From contig PTFA01000192.1 in the NCBI GenBank assembly GCA_003342895.1, positions 1,203,378 to 1,267,377 of the forward strand: DNA of 64,000 nucleotides. Direction: 5' to 3'. Source of the DNA: Casuarius casuarius. Its lineage: Eukaryota > Chordata > Aves > Casuariiformes > Casuariidae. Below are positions 1-12,545 of the stretch, in pieces. A program made the translations under genes and the position numbers. Positions within the stretch are counted from its first letter, which is position 1. Every line of letters begins with the position of its first letter. A model generated the notes under the pieces. It was not told where the DNA came from, made no database searches, and saw nothing but the letters and a program-made list of their open reading frames with translations.

Positions 1-190
1 GTTTATGAATTAAATTCTTTATCCTGGCTGGGTTGATGCACAGCTGTTTCTGCATGTTTTCAACTTGATGAATATGGCCCTTCTAATCCATCATATATAT
101 CTATTACTGTTGATGACCTTACTTGCTTTGTACCTAACACATGTAATCAAGACATGTAATTGAGCAGTCTCAGCTTTAAGTTCTATGATC

Positions 191-206
191 AAAAAAAAAA
201 AAAAAA
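191..206. repeat. Poly-A run (16 bases)
   Basis: An uninterrupted run of 16 A residues on the plus strand. No retrocopy or SINE body was recognised immediately upstream, so it is listed only as a homopolymer. Confidence 0.9.
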
Positions 207-449
207 GTAGAGAACCTCTGTATCTTAGACTCTTAAGTGCAATATTCTTTCAGTTGTAAAACTCATCATTTTAAATGCTGGGAAACTGCAAGGTGACTCA
301 GGGGCAGCCCAACACATGTTGTCCAAATTCAATTCTTGCAGGATGGATAATGGGAGTCATTTTCCTATGAGTTATGGATCAATACCAATAGAGCCAGTCA
401 GCCATTTTTCTAGTGTCATTTGGGCATACCTAATGAATATAGTCACATT

Positions 450-1215
450 CACAGGATAATTCAGGTTGGAAAGGACGTTATAAGGTCTTCAGTCCAATCC
501 CTGGCTCAAGGGAGAGGGTCAACAGTGAACTCAGGTTAGGTTATTCAAGGTTGTCCAGTTGGTTCTTGAAAACCTTGAAGGATGGAGACTGAACCATCTC
601 TCTAGGCTTAATTACTGTGTACCTGGTCTGAACTGTCCTTGTTTGGATTCATGCCTGTTGTTTCTTGTCCCCCACTGTGAAGAGCCTACCTCCATCTCCT
701 TCCTGACCTCCTTGTAGCTACTGGGGGCAGCTGTTAGGTGCCCCGAAGGCATTTCTTCTCCAGGCTGAAGACGCCCTGGTCCCTCAGCTTCTCTTCACAG
801 GACAGGTGCTCCAGCCACATGAGCATCTTGGTGGCCCTCTGCTGACCTCACTCCAGTTCATCAACAGCTTTCTTGTACTGGGGGCCCAAAACTGAATGCG
901 CTTTTTAGATGCAGTCTAATAAGTGCAGAGTAAAGGGAATAATCAGTGCCCTGATCTACTGGCTGCATTCCTGCTGGTGCAGCCCGAAATGCCATTAGCC
1001 TGCCTTGCTGCAAGGGCACCCTGCAGACCCATGTGTAGCCAGCTGCCCTCCAGGACCCCAAGGTCCTTTTCAGCAGAGCCACTACCCATCCAGTACAGAT
1101 ACAAGACATCAGTCCAGCCCAGGTGCAGGACTTCACATTTCTCTTTGCTGAATTTCATGAGGCTTCTGTCAGCCCACTCTTCTACCTGGAGGAATTCTCT
1201 GCTTTATATGGCAGA
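450..1215 (-). mobile_element. CR1 LINE 3' fragment, antisense
   Basis: The plus strand begins with an AATTCAGGTTGGAAAGGA-type motif, the complement of the avian CR1 3' end, and continues through CR1 3' UTR and the end of the reverse transcriptase ORF. On the minus strand a peptide at 1158 downward reads MKFSKEKCEVLHLG and then EKDLGVLEG, matching the C-terminal region of CR1 ORF2. The copy is 5'-truncated and diverged, with stops and frame breaks. The 1215 boundary is approximate. Confidence 0.85.
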
Positions 1216-4200
1216 AAATGAATCCATAAGTATTCATTTCCAAATTGTCACTGATTTTGTGCTAGAGAATGCCATTTTTGACAAAGAGTGTTACTCCCCC
1301 TCCCTTTCTGTCCACTTGAGCCTCCCTAGCTAGGCTAAAATCATTGATTTTAATATTCCTTTCATGCAGATCTTCCCACCAGGCTTTCCTAATGCCATTT
1401 AGGCTGTTTATGCTCATAAAATGAACAATTCCTATTCTCTTTATTACTTAGGCCCCTGGCATTGGTGTATCGATGATGCAATTTTTCTCGTCTTTACATC
1501 TTTTAGTGCCTTGATTAGTTTTGTTCTTGACATGGAGATTCTGTGAGGATTAACTTTTTTCCTATTTTCATCACTTTCCCCTTTTGGTATTTCATTTAAT
1601 GATCTCCTAACTGGTCTGGCTGTCAGGATCCTAAAAAATAATTCCTCTTCTAATTAAATGGTGGTTAATGTTTATACTTCCTCTGAAGGTAATGCAGTAC
1701 TCTGTAAAATGAAAGTCTCCTGTCCTATGAGGCTGGCCTAGCCAGCGATTCTTTACCAGTTGTCTCCATCTTCTCCTTTGCCTTTTGGCCGGGATGGGGC
1801 ACCAAGGAGATCAATTGGATATTTCTTGTCCACCTCCATCATAAATTGTCTATAACCTGTGAAATATCATGATAAGAAAAACAGAAAATTCCAAAATGCA
1901 TCATCACATGTGGAATATTGTCCTGGAAGTCTGGAAACCTTTCCAAGTTTGCCTTTATGTCTCCTGTTTCAGTTATAGTATGGCACCACAACTGTCCTGA
2001 TATCTTCATTTCCCTTCCAAAGCGTCCTTTCCATTCTGTTTGGAAATAAAGCTTTTGGAGAGTGTTTTCTGGCGTCTTTAAACAGCCGGAGATCCCTTCT
2101 CAGGCATGCCTGATAGCCCGTTAGATTGAGCAGAACATTTCTCCTAGCTCTCTGTGCCTTTTGGCCAGCTACATCTTCTGAAATGCTGCTTTCTGCAGCT
2201 TCCACATTGGGAGCTCAGAAAGTATTGTTCTCTATTAGCTGACATGTGAAGGGGGAGGTTGGTTGGTTGTTTTCTTTTTTCTTTAGGGCCTCACCTTGCT
2301 GGTAGTTATATACTATCCTCGATTTCAGCCCCTTGATCCCCTAATTTCTTAGCTATTGCTTCCATTTTTCCATAAGCCTGTAGTGATGATGCTTCGTGAC
2401 TCCAACCGCCCAAGCTCTTTTCAGGCGTGTCCTGGTCAGGGCAGTGCAGCATCAGCACTTGAGCAGTGCACCTTTCCTTTCAGGAAAGCCACCAATTTAT
2501 GGTCCGAAGTTTATTCTACTGCATTTCCACTCGGGAAAGGGGGCCAGCAGCTCTCTGAAGGACTGCAGATATCAGCCCCCTTCTCAAATGCCTGCCCATC
2601 CCCATAAAACAAAATTGGCATCACTCTTCCACGCCAGCTGGAGACTGCCAGGGCCAGTCTGCAGTTGCTGTGTGTCGGTCCCACACCCACCACTCTGTCC
2701 TGAGCAGTGGCAGGGGTGACGTGGCCGATAAAAAGGGCATTCAGAGCGGAAGACGGGAGACATGCTGCTCAGCCTGAAATGCTGGTAGGTCTTAATCTTG
2801 GAAGACAGGGAAGTCTGTTGCCGATCTTTCATTTTCTCTTTGTTTTTAATTAACTGTGGTCCTTCAGGGACCTGGCCAGAATTTGCATAGTTATGACTTT
2901 AAAATCTCAGATCATTGAATACTTATTAGCAGCAGTGTAAACAGCCAAATACTCAGAAAATCTTTGTTGGCTGATCTTTGATGCCAAATTAAAGTTTCTA
3001 TAAAATTATGGCAAGTGAAAGAAAACTGTAATAAATACAGCAATTAGGTGTTTCAAGCAACGATCAGATAAAGATGGAATCCAGCAAACAGCAGGCTAAA
3101 TAGCATCTTAACCAAAGACAGAAATATCAGAATCACAGACCTCACCCCCCCCACACACTTTTTCCTCCTTAATGATACTAATTATTTCATTTGGTTTCTC
3201 CTAGTAAAACTACCCATAGATGTGCAACATATTGAAATGAAAGGAGTCATCAAAATGAAATGAATCACACAAGAGAAGAATCAAAACAAGGAGGCAGTGG
3301 TACCCTGCATGTGTTATGTGTGGTTCTCTGTTATTGCCTCTAATTTTTTGCCACTCTAAAAGCTAATTCCCTACCACATGAGTCCTTAGCTTTACTAAAA
3401 AGAAAAACTGAAAAAAGCATTTTATAAGGAAAAAAAAATCCCTTTCAGAGTTAGGAGCTCTGCTTAGAGTAGGATGAGTGTCACGAATTTGCAAAGATCT
3501 GAAATTCCCTAATATGTCAAGAATAAGGTCACTGTGCCTAAGACCATTATTTCTAAGGACCGTGGCTATGCTGCCTCCTCCTCTCTGCCAGGGCTGAACT
3601 GGAATGACCAGGCTGCTACGGCATGCTCAGAGCTCTGAAAGGGGCAGCCTCCTCTGCAAGGGCACAGCTAGGCACTTAGGACTGTAGTCACTGCCACTGG
3701 CCGGAATGGGGCAAACTTCTCCTACACCCTTGCAGGTGGGGGAATAAGGTGAGAGTCCTATCTGATCCTGACAGCAGGTCGCAGAGCACAAAAATGGGGC
3801 TGTGTGCTGGGAATTGCCTTGGCCTTCGCCAACAGGCTCGCGGGACCAAGCTGCAGAGCTTTTTTTCTAAGCAATGAAATACAGATCTAGGAGCTTATTT
3901 TCAGATTCCTGCTTTTCAAAAATGAGGCCCTGCAGTCCCAGCTTCAGATGTCTGAGCTTGGCCAGTCCCGCTGGCCTTCTCTTCACAGGGTGAAAACCTG
4001 CTTATGTCTTTTTGTATCATGTCTCTGAAACTGTTAAGAAACTCTGATGTTTTCTCTTAGCGCACAGTTTGGAGAGAAGTCTGTATGTTCAGGAGTGTGA
4101 AATAATCACATTCCAGGCAGCAAGGGACTGGTTTCATAGACTCTGGAAGCCTTCCGCAAGCTTCTGCTTGGAGAGAAATTAAAAGGAAAAAAAGTTATTC

Positions 4201-7200
4201 TGTACAGGAGGGGGCATTTGCAGGTTATTTTTTTTTAAGAATCCTATGCCTCATAGCCCTGGAGCTGACTGTGTAATTAGTAATTAATTTATCACTCCCA
4301 GAAGAAATGTCTTACTTTTTAGTAACAGAGTTACAGCCTCTTTAATTTTTTTTTTTATGGGAGGGGGGAGAAAGTAAAAAAAAAAACCCTTGCTAGTAAA
4401 ACGAGGACTGCAAAAATTACATTTATCTTCCAGCTTTTATGTCAGCAGAGAGTTGTTTTTTTCGCAGTGTCACGAGCTCTAACTCTAAAAGAGATAAACA
4501 GGACTACTTAGCTGGGTACACTGTGGTTTGCAGAGCAATTTAGAGGCCCACTGTGTAATGTCTGGCCACATCTCACATGATATTGTTCCATCGTTTCTAC
4601 AGTAGGTGCTGAAAGGAGTTGGGCTCATCTATTTGGGGTGCGTTTTCAAGCCTTGTCCTGGAGGCAGCAAACCGTGCGAAAAGTGTGCAAATGCCTGTGT
4701 AACTGACTCTTCAAGTATTTTTGTAGTGAAGCAAAGTGTTCTCCGGTGTTTGCAGAGAGCCTGGCAGCCATATGCCTCCTGCAACTAGGAGCAACCTATG
4801 TCCATCTTGCAAAAGAGCAGGCGCCCAAAATCAGTCAAGTAAGAGCTAGAGCAGCCATGAAGAAGACATTTTTAAAAATGAGTCCAGAGGTGTCTGCAGT
4901 CCTGTTTGACTGGGGGGCTGTGTGCGCTTAGCAGACCCCACGCTAGCGGGTGCCCGTTGCTGGCTGAAGCCCCTGTCCATTCCTGACGCTGGTAAAGTTT
5001 ATGCCCTGCTGCAGCTGCGACCAAACGAAGGAGACAGGAATGTGCCACAACACAATCCTCTAAGCAGGAAAAAGGGAGTAGCTGGAGAGAGTTTTTAATT
5101 TCTGCCATAGCCCCCGGGATCATTGGTGAGAAATGAGGGTGCTGCTCCAGCTGTAGAGAAAAAATGCTGGCATGATGCAGAAATCTTGAAAGATAAGTCC
5201 CTCATGGCCTCAGAGCCCTACTGGCTGATAAAGAGCCTGTTTGTGTGTGCTGCGTGTTGTGTGCTTCACTGGTACGTGTGTGGCCTGTAGCTGCAAGCTC
5301 AGGTTGAAAGCAGTTGCCCTCTTATCTCCTGCAGTGTCTGGGCAGGCCTCGTCAAAGTCTCCCAGCTCCGCTTCTGAGGTCTCCAAATCAGTTTGCGAGA
5401 GATTGGATTCATCCATTAATGGCACCCGGCTGCTTGCAGGTCTCATTGCATATAAGCTAGGGCACATCCAGCCTTAACAAGGGCTGACAGGAGGTGTCCT
5501 TAATGCCATGTGCCACCTGCTTTAGTAGTTTAGCTGTGTGATTGTTCTCCTGCCTCCTTGTTTTGCTCCAGTGCTGATGGCCCTGCTAACCAGGCAGCAG
5601 CGAGCGCCACTAAGTGGATTTTGCTGCCTGGCCTCCTTTCTTGCATGCCCCAAATACAGCTAAGAGAGCCCCTGGGGGCACCTGGCCAGCCTCAATACCC
5701 ACATCCCCGGCCACAGCTACTTATCTCTGGCTGTGGAGAGCCAGGATCGGGTGAATCTAGCAACGCAGAAGCTTTTTAATTTCCTTCAATCAGAAGGGCT
5801 CGCTAATGTAAATCAAGAGGGGAGATGTGGGACCCTAAGGGGGCATTCTCCAGGGAGATAACTAGCTTTGCTCCATCTGTGCACTGCAGCCGTGGTCTTT
5901 GAAGCCAGAGCAAGGGTGTCCAAAGGCAGTTAGCTCTTCCTCTGATCCTCGTGTGTACTACAGAGGTGAGAACATTTAGGGGTAAATCCGTCTCTCTCCT
6001 TCTCCATCCCCTCACCCCACAAGCTGCAGATGGGGGATATGAGAAGTGAAATCCCACACCTCCATGTGGGGTAATATGTGGGGGGCAAATGGGTAAGTGA
6101 AGCTAGATCAGCTCCAACTTCTGGTGCTGAAATATAAAGTAAAAATTCAGACAGGAAGAACTGGCAGTCTTAGTGTGTTGTGTTTTCCCCATGACCTTTA
6201 TGCTCTAGCTCTTCCAAAGAGATAAAACCTCAGTACATGGAATTTGCTGGCCAGATCAGAGACTAAGCACAGAAAGGCATACTCTTGTACACAGCAAATG
6301 TTTACTAAATCACATCTAGTTATAGTATGAATACACATCAGGTCTAGATTCCTGACACAGCTAGGAAGCTGAAGGAATTAAGAGTGGAGAGCAACCAAGC
6401 AATCTTCTGCCTCAGTCATTCCAGATGCTTACAGATCCAAGGACTGGATAACAAAAGTCTCCAAGCAGGAAAAAGCTCCACTTTGTACTCAGATGCACTG
6501 CAAACCTGAAATTACAGCTAGGAAGTCACAATCATGAAGTTTCTGGCTTCAGTGCCAGACCCAAATGTATTTGACAAAGAAATATGAATTGATTAGACTG
6601 CAGTTAATTAGATTTCAATTGAAAACTCCTATCAGGGAAGGGGAATTAGACAGCTTTTGAATTTAACAGAAACATATTGGCTTTATGTCATAGGAAAAAT
6701 ACTGCCTCAGTGTTTTTCATGGATTACAGAATACATTTTAAATATTAATTTTTGGGAGCTAATTTTCAGCAAATAGTTCAGGGACTAAGATTGGGAAAGT
6801 TGATAATTATTTAATAAAGGTATAAGAAGATGTAAATAGAGAGGAGAAAATGGTAATATTTGAACTGTTTTAATCATGGATGCCATTGAATGTAATTGTG
6901 GGGAAGCTGCTAGCCAAACACTGCGGAAGTACATATCTTGGGTAATGCATAAAGCAAGATAAAGTTTGAATTTTCTGGACTCCTTGCATGGCTTTCTTAT
7001 TCTTGCTGCATCTATTTTAAATAGTCTTAGTTCTTATTCCTTCAGCTTCTTTCCATGTCTTCATCATGTAGCTATTTCATGCTGATTTTTATGTCCCTTT
7101 TGTATCCATTCCGCATGCATTTTGCGTTCAAGGAATGGTGTGAGTCACTTGCAGGGGAGAGAAAAATCGAAAAGATGGCCATCTCGCAGCTCCTGTTGGC

Positions 7201-7632
7201 AAGCCTGTTCTTCCTTGCCTGGCACATGGTCAGCTTGGCCCAGCACTTCTGCTGCTGTTGGGCAGTGAGCATCGCTACCACTGGAGAAATGGGGGCTGCC
7301 AAGAGAGATTCAAGCCTGCTCTCCAGCTCATGGGTGCAGAGGAGAAAAAGTAGTGCCAAGCGATAGCTGATAGAGCCATGGTTCAGAGCTTGTGATCAGC
7401 ATGGGCTTGCGGTGCTGGCAGTGTGTGTGGCCTCTTGTTGCTGTATGCTTGCTCTCTGCTCCAGCGGTTTGGCATGGGATGGAGGTGCTCTTGGTGCCTC
7501 CTCAACAGGGTTAATGTGCTAACAGATTGCAGACATTTGTTCTGCATGCTAGCAAGGCCTCTTCTCTGTTAAGGTCTCTTGTGCGTTCAGCTAAGCGGGC
7601 TTGCCAGGGCATAGGGTAATGCTTACCAACAA

Positions 7633-7812
7633 GGCAGAGAAAGCAGGAGGAGGAAGCAGGAGAAAAGAGATTGGTAGGGAAAGGGACAGGAGGAATAAAG
7701 AGGAAGATGGAAGAGGAAAGAAAGGACTGGGAATGGAACTGAAGGAAATGAGGGTAAGCAGAGGAAGAAGAAGAAGAGGGAAAGGCAAGTGGCAAAGGGA
7801 GAGGTGAAGAGC
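7633..7812. repeat. Polypurine (GGA/GAA-rich) low-complexity tract
   Basis: The plus strand is almost entirely A and G for about 180 bases, with short GAAGAAGAAGAAG and GGAGGAGGAAG runs; purine-rich sequence continues more loosely to about 7950. The minus strand is correspondingly CT-rich and gives a spurious Ser/Pro/Leu-rich open frame. No coding or RNA function is evident. Confidence 0.85.
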
Positions 7813-10800
7813 CAGAAGGATTAAAAGGAGAGGCNGAAGTGTTGCAAACAGGCATGAGGCAGAGGAATTGAGAGACAAATGGGGTAGGAAAGGGAAGAGA
7901 AGCCTTGAAAGTGTGGAGAGAGGCAGAGCCCAAGAGGAGAGCAGGAGAGCTACAGCCGCACTGAGCCCTGCTAATTACTGCTGTCCCCCAACAAGTTGCG
8001 GTAGCCCCGCTGTGGGCTGGAAGCCAGCCTTGGCACGGGGTGGAACTCATGTGGCTCCCCAATTAGGGCTTTAGCTGCTTCCCATCTTCATCCAGGCATT
8101 CCCTGCTAGCCACCCCCACTCCTCCCCATTTCTCCAGGATGGCCCACCCCGCGCAGCTCGTTGTCCTATGCCATTTCCCACTGTGGCAGCATTCCCACCA
8201 TACATCAACCTTGAGCAGGGATGGCTGGTGCGTCTATCTCCTGTCCTTCCAGAAGAGTTTCTTACAGAAAGTTTTGAAAAAGAAAATCTCTACTGAGGGA
8301 AGAAGAATTACTGAATAAATTCAATTATCTTGACAGCTCAGTGCTCAAATTCCTTCACAGATCAGGAGTTTCTCTCTGATTCAGTGTAGTTCCAGCTTCC
8401 TAACCTGTCCCTGCACTCACCCACCCACAACAGAGGCCACATAATACTTCAGCAGTGCCAGACATGAGCTGCCATCTCCATAGGGAAAGATGCATCCCCC
8501 AATTCCCTGTCAAGGTGAGGGGAAAGGACGGCTCACACCCAGCACTGAGGGTTTTTTTCACATCCTAAGCTTTGTCTGACTACCTCTGGAGCTTAAAGAA
8601 ACCAAGGTCTTTATAAACAAAAATACCTGAAGTAGTCAAGAAAGAGGGGAGTATTAGAGAAGCTAAATCAGAATATGGGAGACACCCTTACTCACTGCAC
8701 TGAGCCACTATGAAGCAAGGACTAGGAGCCTGGAGAGCTCTTGAGATTTATCAAGGAGATAAGCATTTTGGAGAGTCCAGCAGAGTCCCTGGGAGATCCC
8801 GCTTCATTAGGGCAAGGAGGCAACATTTGGATTCATCTGTTTTCCCTACACAGATTTTTTGTTGTTGTTTGTTTATAATGGCTAGAGTTTCATATTATCC
8901 CTGTTACTACCAGCTTATCTTCATATGGATATGCTACCCTTGTGCAAAGAGAAATGTCAGTGTAAGCCAATCCTAGAACTATCATAGGAATGAATAGGCA
9001 AGGATGANAGGCCTTAATGCAAAATTGCAATGGAATTGTGTTGGAGTTTTTTTGGATATGATAACTGTGGCTCCAACAGGCATAACTAAGCCAGAGGGAT
9101 TTAAGCATCCTGGATATGTCTCTGTTACTACAGCCAAGGCCAGGAGGCCTCGGGAAGAAATGCAGGCAGAATGGGTCTGTTAAACGAGCCAAAGCCCTGG
9201 GGCCTGCTAGGGCTGAGCTTATTTTTGTTAGAAGTTACTCTCTGAAAGATTTAACAGTTGCCCTTTCCTGATCTGTCCTTGGGAACAGCCTGCTGTTTTC
9301 ACTGGCAGAGCGATTGACTGTTCTGAGAGTGTTCTAGCTGAACTGGAATATATCGTAGCAAATCCACAGCCACCAAGGGCTCCAGGATGCTGACTTTCTG
9401 ACTGCTTGGAAGTGCAAAGTTGCAGCTACGGTACCATTCTGATTGTCTTGCTCCAAAAGCACCAGTACCCACTCCTCTGACCATTATTACTTTTCTAGTG
9501 ACACAGAGACTGTGGCACATAGGTGACAAGCTCATTCTGTCTAATAGAAGGCAGCAGCATGCACCTGGTTAAGGATTCTCCCACTGTAATAAGGACTACA
9601 TGGTTGTAGCCCCAAGAGGATAAAAATGAAAAGGCTGGTAAATGCAGGTTCTGTCTTTAAACAACTTTTACATGACCAAGTCTAATAAAAGATACCACTT
9701 TTGTCTACAGATTTCATCTTGATGCTAGCCCTTTGCTGCTCGCCTGCGCTCAGTTGCTGTGAGGGTCACGGTGTTCTTCAGGACCTTTCATTTGCTCACT
9801 TGCTGTTGAACAAAGACCACTTTTTGAAATTAGATATACCCACATATACCTCTCCCTATAATGGACTGGAGTGTAGAGACTCCTTCAGCGAAGAAGCTAC
9901 CTCCGTGTGGCTGCCTCTTTGCTGTGAAAAGGTGTTAGCTCAACTCCTGGAAGCAGTACAGCCAGGGCCATACAGTGTTTTGCACATGATTGTAGGTCCA
10001 ACCTTTCAGCAGATCTATCAAATTCTGGAGCAACATCACTCTGATGAGGTAGTCTTGCTTTGTGCTTCTGGAGTGAGGTTGATCAGTGCTCATGCAAAGG
10101 CCCAGTGCTCACTGCACCATGCAGTTATGTCTTTTGTGATGCCCTTTAGTCATGCCTGTGTGTTGTATATCACTGCGTATTCTTCCTCCTTTCATACCCA
10201 CTTGCCAATTTCAGCTGATCAAATCCCAAGCCCCTGACTATCACTAATACTTTCCATAGGTTATATATGTATTGCTACTGGATTTGGATTTTTTTTCAGT
10301 TGCATCTTTTTTTTTCCCCCCAATATGAATATTTTGATTATCTGCATGAAATCCCTCCTCTCTCCCTCTGCATTCAGTGTATGTGGAACTGACAGTTCCA
10401 GGGAGGTAAATGAATGCCACTGCATTTCAGGGAAAGAATTATTTCATGCAATTACCCTAAAAGTGTATGAAAGAACAGAGTGAGAGGAATGAGAGAGAGA
10501 AAGAAAAAGAGCATGAGAGAATAATCACAACACTTCGACAGGTTTACCCTATTGTGTTTGAAAATCTATCACTCTGACAAGTCCCTTTTGTGAAAGGTGT
10601 TGACAGATAGCTAGACACTTGCTCTTCATGGTCCCTTTGAGTGAAGAGAGTGATCAAAGGAAGGATCAGTCCATTGGTGCAGTATCTATAAAAAATGTAG
10701 GAGTCAGGGTGCATGGAAAGACTGGGAGAAAGTCATCTTGTATTTGATTAAACAGGGAGGTCAGTGCTTGTGAGAGGAGGGGAGTGGACAGCCCCAGACA

Positions 10801-12447
10801 CAGGGGGCCACATCCATGTAAGCTAAGTTCCACTCAAGTCCTATCCCAGACATTTCTTCTGGACTGGCTCTACTCTGTTTCCCACTCAACATCTCAGGCC
10901 CTCTGATTCTCCCTTCAGTGGTGCCTGGGCAGAAGGATTTGGGTGGGCTTTAGACTACTAGACTATTGACTTGCAGGTCTTTCTGTATAAAGTGTAATAT
11001 TTTTGGTTTTGGAAGGGGTGCAGTAGTACAAGGCTGTGTCTCCTGACCCCTTCCGTCTGTTGTGCACCCTGGAAGGCCAAGAAAAGAGGGCTTTCNATAG
11101 CTTTATTATTCATATCTGGGGAAAGATTCAGGAGAGACAGTTTCTGTTCCTGACTCTGCTGATGTTCACTTGGCAACTTTGTCACCCTCTTGATCCCCTC
11201 TGCCCATCAGGTTCCCACCAAGGGAAGCTGGTGACAACAAACCATGTCTTTCCTGAGGTATCGTGCATCTGTGTTCACTATAGTGTACAAAATACTTTGA
11301 GATACTCAGGTGGAAGTCTCTGGCCAGAGTAAATGGTTATTATATTCCAGCTTCTCCCAATGCTTTCCAAGAGGTAGGCAAGTTTCCTGAATATTTGCCT
11401 CACTGGGTGAGGAGAGCATTGGGCAAAGGGATACTGGGACAGGTCACTTCTTTACCTGTGCCTACCTCTCTTTCAGCAATCTCATTACTCATAGCTACTT
11501 GCATCTTGAGGTTATTTCAGGAGCATGCTGTTGGGTTAGAAAAGAAAAAAAATAGGATTTTCCCCTTTAGGTTGGTGTCAGAAAGGAATGATTCACAGCT
11601 TTGGGAGAAGCTTTCCCATCTAGCTGAGGCAGCTGAAGAAGTTACTGGTTTAAGCAGACAATTTGCTTCTACATGAAATAAAACAGGTTAACTTAAGCAA
11701 CCTTCAGGGACCTCATCCTGTATTGCGGGAACACCTACAGCACAGGGACCACCCTGCTGCGCTGCAATCTTGTGGTGGGGCGTGCATGGGATGAGCAGGT
11801 ACACTCAGTAAAACCAGCTGGTACAGCCCGCCCTCCTCCTGGCCTAGTGGGAAACATCTAGCTCATGTGTTTTACCTTGTCAGGAAGGTCTCCTCAACTG
11901 TGCCATCTCTGTGCAGCTCGTTCCCCTTGTGACAGGCACAACAGGTAAGTGCCAGGCCGGGGTTATCACAGACTCCTGAACTGGGTCCATCTGGCACACT
12001 GTCACTGCTCTCTGCCTTGTTTTCATCCCACGGGCAGGCTGTGTGTTCTGCCCTGGGGAGCTGTGGACTCAAATTCTGCTCCTGCAAGGGTCCAGGAGAC
12101 TTCAGCTTTGCTCTTAGGGCTCCCAAAGACTCAGACTTCATCCTCATGATTTCCAGAAACCCTTCAGTGAAGAAATAACAGTTCTGTGACTTGCACAGCT
12201 GGGTGATGTTCACTACTGCTGTTTCACCAGTCTAAAAAAGGCACATCAGCACCTGACAAGTGCACCAGAGGTCCATCTGTGCCTCTTGTTTTTAACAGCT
12301 TTCCCACCCCAAACCCCAGATCATAAGAAAGATTTATAGAGTGGCACAGAGGTTTAGCAACCCACTGACTGTGGGAACAGACCTACCATATATCTCAAGC
12401 CAGATTTTGGACTTTTTAAAACTCTCTCTCTCTCCTTCCTTCTGCAG

Positions 12448-12545
12448 GATGGTGGAGTACTCTCTGGATCTCCAGAATATCAACTTGTCTGCAATCCGTA
12501 CTGTCCGTGTCCTGAGACCCCTGAAAGCTATCAACCGTGTGCCTA
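12448..12545 (+). CDS. CACNA1I: CACNA1I exon: domain I S4 voltage sensor
   Basis: Encodes one base completing a Gly codon, then 32 codons beginning [15 protein letters not shown] and containing the S4 charge ladder ([17 protein letters not shown]), with Arg/Lys at every third position. The exon ends in the first base of a Ser codon completed at 30709-30710. The acceptor follows a long CT tract ending CTGCAG, and the donor is GTAAGT at 12546. S4 moves in response to membrane voltage and opens the pore. The ATG at 12449 is internal and not a translation start, because family members have the preceding IS1-IS3 exons and the exon starts with a split codon. Confidence 0.96.

Larger units (their letters stand above)
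1..12447. other. Non-coding, presumed 3' part of a long CACNA1I intron
   Basis: No exon of CACNA1I or any other recognisable gene was found in this 12.4 kb. The exons that should precede IS4 (N-terminus, IS1-IS3) are absent, so the intron upstream of 12448 must be at least this long if the gene is intact. Contents seen: a 16-base A run at 191-206, an antisense CR1 fragment at about 450-1215, and a polypurine tract at about 7633-7812. The rest is unremarkable sequence with a few isolated Ns. Acceptor at 12446-12447 (TTCTGCAG) after a CT-rich stretch. Confidence 0.7.

Noticed and set aside
7511..8062. A minus-strand open frame of 183 codons rich in Ser, Pro and Leu
   Set aside because: It is the complement of the polypurine tract; low complexity explains the absence of stops. 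It also crosses an ambiguous base.
9722..10237. A plus-strand open frame of about 170 codons from ATG at 9722
   Set aside because: No recognisable domain, no splice context supporting it, and frames of this length are expected by chance in 64 kb read in six frames.
1..12447. Expected upstream exons IS1-IS3 of CACNA1I
   Set aside because: I looked for segments such as the IS3 motif before MVEYSL and found none, so they are placed upstream of the window.
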